Assembly (NCBI GenBank): GCA_024643325.1
Contig: JAHEND010000001.1
Coordinates: forward strand, 1-64,000
Length of the DNA: 64,000 nucleotides
DNA from: Sediminicola sp.
GTDB lineage: Bacteria > Bacteroidota > Bacteroidia > Flavobacteriales > Flavobacteriaceae
Direction of reading: 5' to 3'
The position numbers were made by a program, and so were the translations under genes. The notes beneath the pieces are model-generated. The model had not been told where the DNA came from, searched no databases, and saw nothing but the letters and a program-made list of their open reading frames with translations. The first letter of the stretch is position 1. Each line of letters opens with the position of its first letter. Shown in pieces: positions 43,125 to 51,592 of the stretch.

Positions 43125-44369
43125 ATGATCCTTCCAATTAACATCTCAATAACACCTTTACTATTGTTTTTGCTGATTGGTATTTTTGGAATCTTAGCAA
43201 TTATCATAGTGTTTTTGCTCTTAAAGAATGAAAATGAAAGGCGCAAGAATAGCATTAAATTAGAGAAATCACTGGCTTTTAACACTACTCTAAGTCATGA
43301 ACTAAGAACGCCTTTGTATGCAGTAACAGCTATCTCTAAAAGCTTATTACAAAACTCACCTAAGGCGTCGCAAATAGAAGACTTACAAATACTGGAAAGA
43401 GCCTCGAATTATTTGGTTAAATTAATTAACGATTCTCTTCTGTTAAAAAAGATTGATGCAAAAAAGTTAAGCCACCACCAAGAATCTTTTTATTTAGATA
43501 GGTTGGTTAACCAGGTCTCCAAAACCGTAGAAAAACAAATTGCTTTTTCAGACGTTAAAATAATTATCAAAATAGATCCCACTATTCCAAATCATTTAAT
43601 AGGAGATCCTGTTAAATTGAGTCAAATATTAATAAACCTATTAAACAATGCAGCCAAGTTTGGTGAAAAAAAACCAGTTTACATAAAAGTAGTAGCTCGA
43701 AATATCTACGAAAAAAACTGCGTAATTTGTTTTAAAATTATTGACCATGGAAAAGGGATTCTCAAGGAAGATCAAGGGAAAATTCTCAAACACTTTCATC
43801 AATTAGAATCAAAAAATAAATCTTTTGGTAGTGGACTAGGATTACCTATTGTTGTGGCACTATTAAAAATCCTAAACAGTGAATTGGTTATAAAGAGTAC
43901 CGTAAATAAAGGAAGTGAATTTAGTTTTTCTCTAAACTTCAAGATTAATTCAAAAGACATTACAGAAAAACTAAAAGTAGATAAAACTGCGCTTAAAGAC
44001 CTCATTGTTTTAGTGGTAGACGACAATCTAATCAACCAAGTAATTACCATTAAAACCTTGGAGAAAATTGGTGTTAAAGCAATGCCTTGCCACTCTGGAT
44101 CAGAAGCTATTCAATTGGTTGCTTCCAATAGCTTTGACCTTGTCCTTATGGATCTACATATGCCTGTGATGACGGGAGAAGAGGCTACAAAAAAAATAAG
44201 ATCCACCAATAAATCTATTCCAATTGTAGCACTTACAGCGCTTGAAAAAGACAATCATTGGAAGGAATTATCTGATATGGGCTTTTCTGCTATGCTTCAC
44301 AAACCCTATGAAGAAGAAGAACTATACAAAGTTCTATTATTGGCTCGTATTTCAGGTAATGCTCTGTAA
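43125..44369 (+). CDS. hybrid histidine kinase with receiver domain
   Basis: 414 residues. A single N-terminal helix (TPLLLFLLIGIFGILAIIIVF), then HisKA with H58 in TTLSHELRTPLYAV, HATPase (LINLLNNAAKFG, DHGKGI, FGSGLGLPIV) and a C-terminal receiver with VVDDNLINQV, phospho-acceptor in LVLMDLHMPVM, and the Lys of MLHKPY. There is no sensor domain between the helix and HisKA, and no response regulator next to it. Its last 64 nt overlap the end of lpxK on the other strand. Confidence 0.9.
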   Translation: MILPINISITPLLLFLLIGIFGILAIIIVFLLLKNENERRKNSIKLEKSLAFNTTLSHELRTPLYAVTAISKSLLQNSPKASQIEDLQILERASNYLVKLINDSLLLKKIDAKKLSHHQESFYLDRLVNQVSKTVEKQIAFSDVKIIIKIDPTIPNHLIGDPVKLSQILINLLNNAAKFGEKKPVYIKVVARNIYEKNCVICFKIIDHGKGILKEDQGKILKHFHQLESKNKSFGSGLGLPIVVALLKILNSELVIKSTVNKGSEFSFSLNFKINSKDITEKLKVDKTALKDLIVLVVDDNLINQVITIKTLEKIGVKAMPCHSGSEAIQLVASNSFDLVLMDLHMPVMTGEEATKKIRSTNKSIPIVALTALEKDNHWKELSDMGFSAMLHKPYEEEELYKVLLLARISGNAL

Positions 44370-45397
44370 AAAATGTGTTTCTCTCTTTCTATAAAATCAT
44401 GAGATACTGGGAGGTAAAACAATTGAGGTATAGCTGTGCTTAACTTCACAAAATCCTTGTGAGTACAAATAATTTTTTGATGTTTTTTTAATGACTCTAT
44501 TTCGTTTCTGGAGAAATAATGATGGTCTGCATACCTTAAATGATGTATTATTATGCCTTGTTTTTCTAAAAAACAAACCAATGGTTCTGGATTAGCAATT
44601 GCGGTAACCAATGTAATTTCCTGACCCTTCAGATTGTTTAAAGAAATGGACTTATTCAATCCAACAAGGATATTGTCATATTTTAAATGACTGAAAAAAA
44701 CTGGTTGATTTGGCATAAGATTGAGGCCTGAAACAAAAGACGCTTTCTTGGTGGCGTCTATATGATCGGGAGATTTAGTGACCACGACAACTTGGGCTTT
44801 TTTGACCCTTAATTGATGATCTCTCAATGTACCAGCTGGCAAATAAAAATCATTAAAGTAAGGTTTATTATAAGTAGTGAGTAAAATATTAAACTGAGCT
44901 TTAATGGCCCGATGTTGAAAAGCGTCGTCTAAAAGTACTAAATCAGGTGCGGTTTGTCTCTCAGAATTTTGAGTTTCAAATAAACTCTTTTTTCCTGAAA
45001 ACCCTTGGGTGTAGTACGCTTCTAAATAAGTCATTGCGGCTACTCTAGATGCACAAACAACCATCCTAATTTGAGGAAATGACTTATAAAGTTGAAAAGC
45101 TTCGTCCCCTATTTCATACGAATTAGATGCAGCATTAGCCTCAATTAAACCACGTGACTTTCTTCCATAACCCCTACTTACTACTGCAATTTGCAAGCCC
45201 TTGCTTGAATAGTATTCAATTAAAAGAGCAATCATTGGTGTTTTTCCTGTGCCTCCCAAACTGAGGTTACCTACGCAAATAGTAGGGGTATTGAAACTTT
45301 CACTTTTAAATAAACCGAGGTCATAAAAAAGATGTCTAAGTCTCAGCACCCATGCATAGAGAAGCGATAAAGGCCATAAAAGCATTCTGATCTTCAT
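44306..45397 (-). CDS. lpxK: tetraacyldisaccharide 4'-kinase
   Basis: Phosphorylates the lipid A disaccharide at the 4' position, at the inner face of the membrane. 363 residues. An N-terminal membrane-associating helix is followed by the Walker A-like CVGNLSLGGTGKTPMI, VVSRGYGRKSRG and LVLLDDAFQHRAIKA. The enzyme points to an LPS-bearing envelope. The 3' end overlaps the kinase gene by 64 nt in antisense; the tail RTLYSSSSS is low-complexity and could be dispensable. Confidence 0.94.
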   Translation of the reverse strand: MKIRMLLWPLSLLYAWVLRLRHLFYDLGLFKSESFNTPTICVGNLSLGGTGKTPMIALLIEYYSSKGLQIAVVSRGYGRKSRGLIEANAASNSYEIGDEAFQLYKSFPQIRMVVCASRVAAMTYLEAYYTQGFSGKKSLFETQNSERQTAPDLVLLDDAFQHRAIKAQFNILLTTYNKPYFNDFYLPAGTLRDHQLRVKKAQVVVVTKSPDHIDATKKASFVSGLNLMPNQPVFFSHLKYDNILVGLNKSISLNNLKGQEITLVTAIANPEPLVCFLEKQGIIIHHLRYADHHYFSRNEIESLKKHQKIICTHKDFVKLSTAIPQLFYLPVSHDFIEREKHIFYRALPEIRANNRTLYSSSSS

Positions 45398-45447
45398 AGG
45401 AACGAAATTATAATATTTATATTTGTCAAGAACACAATTTTACAATT

Positions 45448-46248
45448 ATGACGGTAAAAGATATTACCAATTTATTGGAAGAACTAGCACCATTAAGCTG
45501 GGCAGAGGAATTTGACAATGTTGGGTTATTGGTGGGAGATCCACAGTCAACGGTATCTGGTATAGTAGTTAGTCTAGATACTTTGGAAAATGTGGTAGAA
45601 GAAGCTATTGAAAAAAATGCCAATATGATCGTGAGTTTTCATCCAATCATTTTTAAAGGACTCAAGCAACTGACTCCCACAGATTATGTTTCAAAGGTTG
45701 TCCTAAAATGTGTTCAACACGGTATATCTATTTATAGTATGCACACCGCATTAGACAATGCATCACTAGGCGTAAATCATGAAATAGCAAAGCGTATTGG
45801 TCTGCAAAAAGTAGAAGTTCTCATTAATAATTCAAATCTAAAGCCACAAAAACCAGAGGGAGGTTTAGGAATGGGAAGAATAGGATTACTCCCTGAGCCC
45901 ATGGAGGAAAAGAACTTCCTGAAACACTTGAAAGAAATTTTTGGTACACCTTGCATAAAACATTCGCAATTAATTGGAAAAAAAATAAAAAAAGTAGCTG
46001 TTTTGGGGGGTAGTGGCGCTTTTGCCATTGACAACGCAAAATACTGTAAAGCAGATGCTTATGTTACTTCTGATTTAAAATATCACGACTTTTTTAAAGC
46101 AGAAAATAACATTCTACTTGCAGATATAGGGCACTATGAAAGTGAACAGTTTACAAAAAATCTTTTAGTGGGCTATCTTACAAAAAAAATTCCTAATTTT
46201 GCAATCTCTTTATCGGAGAGTAACACCAATCCCATCAAGTATTATTAA
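45448..46248 (+). CDS. Nif3-like dinuclear metal-binding protein
   Basis: A conserved protein that binds two metal ions in a hexameric ring (YbgI/Nif3 family); in some species linked to GTP cyclohydrolase-like activity. 266 residues. Metal-site residues appear in VSFHPIIFKGLKQL, YSMHTALDNASLGVNHE and the C-terminal GHYESEQF. As I recall, many flavobacterial members are about 365 residues with a PII-like insert; here residues 130-150 join directly (LKPQKPEGGLGMGRIG) and the insert seems absent. It is 2 nt before the coiled-coil protein gene. Confidence 0.88.
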   Translation: MTVKDITNLLEELAPLSWAEEFDNVGLLVGDPQSTVSGIVVSLDTLENVVEEAIEKNANMIVSFHPIIFKGLKQLTPTDYVSKVVLKCVQHGISIYSMHTALDNASLGVNHEIAKRIGLQKVEVLINNSNLKPQKPEGGLGMGRIGLLPEPMEEKNFLKHLKEIFGTPCIKHSQLIGKKIKKVAVLGGSGAFAIDNAKYCKADAYVTSDLKYHDFFKAENNILLADIGHYESEQFTKNLLVGYLTKKIPNFAISLSESNTNPIKYY

Positions 46249-46250
46249 TT

Positions 46251-47030
46251 ATGGCAACAAAGAAAGAGGTAACAGTAGAAGATAAGCTAAGGGCTTTATA
46301 CGACCTTCAATTGATAGATTCAAGGGTAGACGAAATTAGAAATGTAAGGGGTGAACTTCCATTAGAAGTAGAAGACCTTGAAGATGAAGTTTCTGGATTA
46401 AATACCAGAATGGAAAAACTTAAGTCTGATTTAGAAACCATTAATGTAGAAATAGCTGCAAAGAAAAATCTAATTGAAGATGCTAAGTCTGCCATAAAAA
46501 AATATGCGGAGCAACAAAAAAACGTAAGAAACTCTAGAGAGTTTAATGCGCTTTCAAAAGAAGTAGAGTTTCAAGAACTTGAAATTGAATTAGCAGAAAA
46601 AAATATTCGCGAATTCAAAGCCCAAATGGAGCAAAAAAAGGCAGTTATAGAAGACTCCAAAGAACGCTTAGAAGCTAGAGAAACACACCTGAAACATAAA
46701 AAAGAAGAACTAAACGACATTCTTGCTGAAACAGAAAAAGAAGAAGAAGCCCTTCTTAAAAAATCTGCAGAATACGAGACTCAAATTGAAGAAAGATTGA
46801 TCAATGCATATAAGCGCATAAGAACCAATGTGAAAAATGGTTTAGCGGTTGTTGCTATTGAGAGAGGTGCTTCTGGAGGGTCATTCTTTACTATTCCTCC
46901 CCAAGTTCAAGTTGAGATTGCTTCAAGAAAAAAAATTATTACAGACGAACACTCTGGAAGAATTTTGGTAGATCCTACACTTGCAGAAGAGCAACAAGAA
47001 AAAATGCAAAAACTATTTGCTAGTTTGTAA
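46251..47030 (+). CDS. coiled-coil protein of the zinc-ribbon (C4) family lacking its cysteines
   Basis: 259 residues. A long coiled coil covers about 10-185 (QLIDSRVDEIRNVRG through AETEKEEEALLKK), then a C-terminal domain that in relatives is a C4 zinc ribbon. Here the knuckles read ERGASGGSFFTIPP (about 204) and TDEHSGRILVDP (about 231), with Ser, Asp and Ala where the four Cys should be. So the fold probably remains but zinc binding is lost. The Nif3 gene directly upstream is the usual partner. Confidence 0.87.
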   Translation: MATKKEVTVEDKLRALYDLQLIDSRVDEIRNVRGELPLEVEDLEDEVSGLNTRMEKLKSDLETINVEIAAKKNLIEDAKSAIKKYAEQQKNVRNSREFNALSKEVEFQELEIELAEKNIREFKAQMEQKKAVIEDSKERLEARETHLKHKKEELNDILAETEKEEEALLKKSAEYETQIEERLINAYKRIRTNVKNGLAVVAIERGASGGSFFTIPPQVQVEIASRKKIITDEHSGRILVDPTLAEEQQEKMQKLFASL

Positions 47031-47050
47031 AAACAGCATTTAACCATATT

Positions 47051-47083
47051 AAAAAAATCTCCATAAATGGAGATTTTTTTTTT
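47051..47083 (+). terminator. terminator after the coiled-coil protein gene
   Basis: AATCTCCAT-AA-ATGGAGATT stem followed by ten T residues. It divides the Nif3 unit from the photolyase cluster. Confidence 0.85.
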
Positions 47084-47156
47084 GACGTTACTCAAATAAG
47101 CACTTTTATTACAATAGAAAAAAGTATTAAATATAATAATTAGCCATATGCTTTCT

Positions 47157-47164
47157 TATATTTG
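47157..47164 (+). promoter_or_regulatory. -7 promoter element of the photolyase cluster
   Basis: TATATTTG, 20 nt before the flavin reductase GTG. The -33 region has no TTG, so another factor or an alternative sigma contact may help. Confidence 0.5.
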
Positions 47165-47184
47165 TTTAACAAAACCTAAGAAAC

Positions 47185-47817
47185 GTGAAACAATTTAAGG
47201 CAGCAGATTTAGAAGAACTTCCATCGAGGTTCAGGGCAAATCTCATTAATAGTTGTACTGGATATAAATCATTAAATCTAATAGGCACCCAAGACAGTGA
47301 TGGAAATAAAAACCTGGCTGTTTTTAACTCTATTATTCACCTTGGCAGCAACCCAGCGCTGATAGGTTTCACATTTAGACCACTCACTGTGCAAAGGGAC
47401 ACCTATAAAAATATCAAAGAAACTGGTGTTTTTACAGTAAACCATGTTCAGGAAGCCTTTATAGACAAAGCCCACCAAACCGCTGCAAAATACCCTACCA
47501 ATACGTCTGAATTTGAAGCAGTCGGATTAGAAGTTGAATACATTGAGGGTACATTTGCACCCTTTGTAAAAGAGAGCACTATTAAATACAGCTGCACTTA
47601 TATGAATGAATATCCCATAGTAGAAAATGGCTGCATTATGCTTGTTGGCGCCATAAACGCACTTTATTTAAATGAAGATTTTATTGCATCTGATGGTTGG
47701 ATAGATTTAGCAAAAGCCAACAGCATTGCGGGGATTGGGATTGACGGATACATTAAAGGATCTAAACCGATTAGATACGAGTACGCCAAACCAGACACAA
47801 ATCCACAAAAGAAATAG
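47185..47817 (+). CDS. flavin reductase-like FMN-binding protein
   Basis: 210 residues, starting at GTG ([15 protein letters not shown]). The flavin-binding split-barrel domain is seen in INLIGT-like [39 protein letters not shown] and [19 protein letters not shown]. Such proteins reduce free flavins or bind FMN. As the first gene of a unit with DUF2256 and two photolyase-family genes it could supply reduced flavin to them; this is inference. Confidence 0.88.
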   Translation: MKQFKAADLEELPSRFRANLINSCTGYKSLNLIGTQDSDGNKNLAVFNSIIHLGSNPALIGFTFRPLTVQRDTYKNIKETGVFTVNHVQEAFIDKAHQTAAKYPTNTSEFEAVGLEVEYIEGTFAPFVKESTIKYSCTYMNEYPIVENGCIMLVGAINALYLNEDFIASDGWIDLAKANSIAGIGIDGYIKGSKPIRYEYAKPDTNPQKK

Positions 47818-47818
47818 G

Positions 47819-47962
47819 ATGCATAAAAAGGCCTTACTTCCATCCAAAATTTGCGCCGTATGTCAAAGGCCTTTTAATTGGAGAAAGAAATGGGAGAGAA
47901 ACTGGGATGAAGTACGATACTGTTCTGAAAAATGTAAAAGAAATAAAAACTCAAGTTTATGA
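47819..47962 (+). CDS. DUF2256 zinc-binding small protein
   Basis: A 47-residue protein starting at [14 protein letters not shown]; the longer ORF in the track overlaps the flavin reductase in another frame and is wrong. The motif [15 protein letters not shown] with [12 protein letters not shown] is the DUF2256 signature, four Cys that should bind zinc. DUF2256 genes regularly sit next to cryptochrome/photolyase genes, as here: its stop overlaps the CRY-DASH ATG (ATGA). Function unknown. Confidence 0.92.
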   Translation: MHKKALLPSKICAVCQRPFNWRKKWERNWDEVRYCSEKCKRNKNSSL

Positions 47963-49242
47963 AGTCTCTTGTTTGGTTTACGAATAATCTGAGGGTTGCA
48001 GACCACCCTTTACTCTCAGCAGCTTGTGAGAACAAGACAAATGAAGTTGTGGCTGTCTATTGTTTAAACCCCCATAAATTTGAGGGAGATTTACCTAAAA
48101 TTGGTCCATTCAGGGCCAAATTTATAGTAGAATCATTGATGGATTTAAAGCAAAGTTTAGAAGCACTGAATATTCCATTCGCTATTCTTGTAGGGGAACC
48201 ATCCAAACGATTACCCGAATACATTAATGAAAATAATTTTGACACATTGTACTTTCAAAAGGTATGGCACGAGGAAGAGGTTTTAATAAATAAAGAAATA
48301 GAAAATAAGATTTCACCAAACACTCAGTTGATAAGTCTTTACGATCAATTTTTATTGGGACCCGAATTAATCCCTTTTGAATTATACAAACTTCCTAAAG
48401 TATTTACGCCATTTAGAAAAAAAGTAGAAGCGACTTTAAAAGTTCCTAAACCGCTGGCTATTCCAGCTAAACAAATAAATACCACAAACCTTCCTTTGTT
48501 TTATTCCGACGCCCTTTGGAATTCTATCTCAAAAGAATTACTGTCATTAAAAACCGACCCAAGGTCTGCTTTTCCATTTAGTGGAGGAGAAAAGGCAGCA
48601 CAGGATCGAATCAATTATTACTTCTTTGAAAGCCATAGAGTGTCCCAATACAAAGAGACACGCAATGGATTGATTGGATTAGATTACAGCACTAAATTAT
48701 CTGCTTGGTTAGCCCATGGCTGCATTTCTGCTAGAACTGTGTACCACCAACTTAAAACCTATGAAAAAACAGTAACAGCCAATGAAAGTACCTATTGGGT
48801 GCTCTTTGAACTTCTGTGGCGGGAATTTTTTAAATATGTGGGGCTAAAACATAAAAACGAACTTTTTAAAAGTGGTGGAATTAACCAAAAAACTTTTGCG
48901 AAAGGAAACAACCCTAAAGTGTATAATGACTGGAAAGATGGTACCACACATAGCGCTTTCATCAATGCTAACATGAAGGAATTGGCTCAAACTGGATGGA
49001 TGAGTAATCGAGGTAGGCAAAATGTAGCGAGTTATTGGTCAAAAACATTGGATCAAGACTGGAGAACAGGAGCTAGCTACTTTGAAAGTCAATTAATAGA
49101 CTACGATGTAGACAGTAATTGGGCCAATTGGATGTACACAAGTGGTGTGGGAAATGATCCAAGAGATCGAATTTTTAATCCCGACAGACAGGCAGATATG
49201 TACGATCCTCAAAAAGCATTTCAAAAAATCTGGAATAAATAA
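47959..49242 (+). CDS. cryptochrome DASH
   Basis: Flavoprotein of the photolyase/cryptochrome family; DASH proteins repair cyclobutane dimers in single-stranded DNA and may sense light. 427 residues: alpha/beta antenna domain ([17 protein letters not shown]), linker, and FAD domain with [31 protein letters not shown] and [19 protein letters not shown], the last being typical for DASH. It overlaps DUF2256 and precedes the FeS photolyase by 45 nt. Confidence 0.93.
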   Translation: MKSLVWFTNNLRVADHPLLSAACENKTNEVVAVYCLNPHKFEGDLPKIGPFRAKFIVESLMDLKQSLEALNIPFAILVGEPSKRLPEYINENNFDTLYFQKVWHEEEVLINKEIENKISPNTQLISLYDQFLLGPELIPFELYKLPKVFTPFRKKVEATLKVPKPLAIPAKQINTTNLPLFYSDALWNSISKELLSLKTDPRSAFPFSGGEKAAQDRINYYFFESHRVSQYKETRNGLIGLDYSTKLSAWLAHGCISARTVYHQLKTYEKTVTANESTYWVLFELLWREFFKYVGLKHKNELFKSGGINQKTFAKGNNPKVYNDWKDGTTHSAFINANMKELAQTGWMSNRGRQNVASYWSKTLDQDWRTGASYFESQLIDYDVDSNWANWMYTSGVGNDPRDRIFNPDRQADMYDPQKAFQKIWNK

Positions 49243-49287
49243 CAATAAAAATAACCGAAATCTACCCTTTAAATAGCGACCAGAGAT

Positions 49288-50832
49288 ATGTCAGGCACAA
49301 AAAAACTTAGATTCGTTTTAGGAGATCAACTAAATTTATCTCACAGTTGGTTTACAGAAATAGATAATCAAACTTTATATCTCATGGTAGAAATGAGACA
49401 GGAAACGGACTATGTGACCCACCACATCCAAAAAGTCGTAGGCTTTTTTGCTGCTATGCGTGAATTTGCATCGGCCATTAAGGCAAAAGGCCACCAAGTC
49501 ATATACATTAATATTGATCAAGCAGAGGCCAAAGAGGATTTGGAAAAATTAATCCAAGCCCATATCAAAAGCCATGAGGTTGGTTTATTTGAGTATCAAG
49601 AACCAGATGAGTATAGGCTAGATTTGCAATTTCAATCTATTTGCAAGGCATTAGATATTCCGACTAAAGTATATTCAACAGAACATTTCTACACAGATAG
49701 AAAGCGTTTAAAAAACTTTTTTGAGGGAAAGAAACAACTGATTATGGAGCCTTTTTACAGGCAAATGAGAAAAGAGCATCAGATTTTAATGTCCCCTGAG
49801 GGACCGCTTGGAGGAAAATGGAATTACGACCAAGAGAATAGAAAAAAATGGAAAGGTCAAATTCCGATACCCACTGGATTTCCAGTGTCAAATAACCTTT
49901 TAGAAATATATGAAAGTATTCAATCGCAATCTATTCAGACCATTGGCTCTATAGATGCTGAGCAATTTAATTGGCCTATTAACAAAAATCAAGCACAACA
50001 AATACTAGATTATTTCTGTGAAAAGCTCCTGCCCTATTTTGGCGATTTTCAAGATGCCATGCATACCCAAGAAAAATTTCTTTTTCACTCGAGACTGTCT
50101 TTTGCTTTAAACACAAAAATCATTAGCCCAAAAGAGGTGGTGGATCAGGTGCTAAAGACTTATTACGGTCAAAAAGAAGATAGAATTAGCTTAAATCAGG
50201 TAGAAGGTTTTGTGAGGCAAATTTTGGGATGGAGAGAATACATGAGAGGGATTTACTGGAGAGAAATGCCTAGTTATGCGCAAAAAAACGCCTTAGATAA
50301 CCACGGAAAGCTTCCTGATTTTTACTGGACGGCAAAGACCAAAATGAATTGCATGCACCAATCTATTAAGCAAAGTCTTGAACATAGTTACGCCCACCAC
50401 ATCCAAAGGCTCATGGTAACTGGAAATTATGCCTTACTCACGCAAACCCATCCAGATGAAGTAGATAAATGGTATCTGGGTATTTACATTGACGCCATTG
50501 AGTGGGTAGAAATGCCCAACACAAGGGGGATGAGTCAATTTGCAGATGGTGGCTTATTGGCTACAAAGCCCTATGTAAGTAGCGGGAATTATATCCAAAA
50601 AATGGGAAATTACTGTGATGGTTGCCAATACAATCACAAAGAAAAAATAGGAGAAGATGCCTGTCCTTTTAATTCATTATACTGGAATTTCTTAGATGAA
50701 AAGAAGGGCTATTTTGAAAAAAACAATCGCATGGCCATGATGCTATCTCTTTTGAAAAAAATGGATCCAAATGACCTTAAAAATATTAAAAAAAGGGCTT
50801 CCCATATTATAGAAAACCCTTCAGAATATTAA
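49288..50832 (+). CDS. iron-sulfur bacterial cryptochrome/(6-4) photolyase
   Basis: Member of the FeS-BCP clade (CryB/PhrB type), which binds FAD, a ribolumazine antenna and a 4Fe-4S cluster and repairs (6-4) photoproducts. 514 residues. The N-terminus LRFVLGDQLNLSHSWF is diagnostic. Cluster cysteines are likely those of KMNCMHQ, NYCDGCQYN and ACPFNSLYW, giving the four needed. FAD region: QILGWREYMRGIYW. With CRY-DASH upstream the pair covers both main UV lesions. Confidence 0.93.
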   Translation: MSGTKKLRFVLGDQLNLSHSWFTEIDNQTLYLMVEMRQETDYVTHHIQKVVGFFAAMREFASAIKAKGHQVIYINIDQAEAKEDLEKLIQAHIKSHEVGLFEYQEPDEYRLDLQFQSICKALDIPTKVYSTEHFYTDRKRLKNFFEGKKQLIMEPFYRQMRKEHQILMSPEGPLGGKWNYDQENRKKWKGQIPIPTGFPVSNNLLEIYESIQSQSIQTIGSIDAEQFNWPINKNQAQQILDYFCEKLLPYFGDFQDAMHTQEKFLFHSRLSFALNTKIISPKEVVDQVLKTYYGQKEDRISLNQVEGFVRQILGWREYMRGIYWREMPSYAQKNALDNHGKLPDFYWTAKTKMNCMHQSIKQSLEHSYAHHIQRLMVTGNYALLTQTHPDEVDKWYLGIYIDAIEWVEMPNTRGMSQFADGGLLATKPYVSSGNYIQKMGNYCDGCQYNHKEKIGEDACPFNSLYWNFLDEKKGYFEKNNRMAMMLSLLKKMDPNDLKNIKKRASHIIENPSEY

Positions 50833-50925
50833 AGTCCTTCAGAATATTATAAACACCTACTTATTAATAAATCCTTTCGGAATAATAACATTCATTAGAA
50901 TATTAGGAGTCCTCTTATTAATAAA
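50818..50925. repeat. AT-rich short repeats between convergent genes
   Basis: CCTTCAGAATATTA occurs twice with an 18-nt period (50818 and 50836), the first copy inside the end of the photolyase ORF. AGAATATTA occurs a third time near 50897. CTTATTAATAAA, with the palindrome TTATTAATAA, occurs at 50860 and 50914. No hairpin-plus-T terminator is seen. Confidence 0.5.
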
Positions 50926-50963
50926 CTATCGGTTATTATAATTCTTAAGCCTATAGGCAATAT

Positions 50964-51509
50964 CTACAACATGGCGTCTACAATACCGTAGGCCAAGCTT
51001 TCTTCTGCATTCATCCAGTAGTCACGATCAAAATCTTTCATGACCTTGTCTACTTTCTGACCACAGTTGTCTGCTAAAATTTGCGCACTCAACTCCCTTG
51101 TTTTGATTATTTCTCTGGCTTGTATCTCAATATTAGAAGCCTGTCCTCTAGCACCACCACTTGGCTGGTGAATCATTACTTGAGCATGTGGTTGCATAAA
51201 ACGTCTTCCTTTGGCTCCAGCAGACAACAAAATTGACCCCATAGAAGCAGCCAAACCGCTACATACTGTAGAAACAGGGCTTTTTAGGGATTTTATAGTG
51301 TCGTATATCGCAAAACCAGAGGTTACGTAACCTCCAGGACTATTGATCACCAATTGTATTTCCTTGCTGTTTTGGAGGTCTAAATACAACAATCTGTCTA
51401 TGACATGTTTGGCAGAGGCGTCGTCTACTTGTCCCCATAGAAACACTTTGCGTTCCTCTAAAAACTTTTCTTCAATTAGTTCTTGTACTTTTCCTTTCTT
51501 GGCACTCAT
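50964..51509 (-). CDS. clpP: ClpP-family serine protease (second type)
   Basis: 181 residues of the ClpP fold. The triad is complete: S89 (GLAASMGS), H114 (VMIHQPSGG) and D163 (DRDYWM). NSPGGYVTSGFAIYDTI is the typical strand. The N-terminus (MSAKKGKVQELIEEKFLEERKV) lacks the usual GxxY start of main ClpP, and no clpX or tig gene is next to it, so this is probably the paralogue that flavobacteria carry besides the main ClpP. Partner ATPase unknown. Confidence 0.88.
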   Translation of the reverse strand: MSAKKGKVQELIEEKFLEERKVFLWGQVDDASAKHVIDRLLYLDLQNSKEIQLVINSPGGYVTSGFAIYDTIKSLKSPVSTVCSGLAASMGSILLSAGAKGRRFMQPHAQVMIHQPSGGARGQASNIEIQAREIIKTRELSAQILADNCGQKVDKVMKDFDRDYWMNAEESLAYGIVDAML

Positions 51510-51528
51510 AACATGTATTTATATCTGT

Positions 51529-51536
51529 CAAAATTA
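51529..51536 (-). promoter_or_regulatory. -7 promoter element of the clpP gene
   Basis: TAATTTTG on the minus strand, 19 nt before the ATG at 51509. Confidence 0.45.
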
Positions 51537-51592
51537 CATAATTTAGAGATAATGTCCCTCCAAATAAAAGCCTTGTTTTTAATAAATTGCCC

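Noticed and set aside
47726-47818. N-terminal extension of the DUF2256 ORF
   Set aside because: It overlaps the end of the flavin reductase in another frame; DUF2256 proteins are about 45-50 residues, matching the start at 47819.
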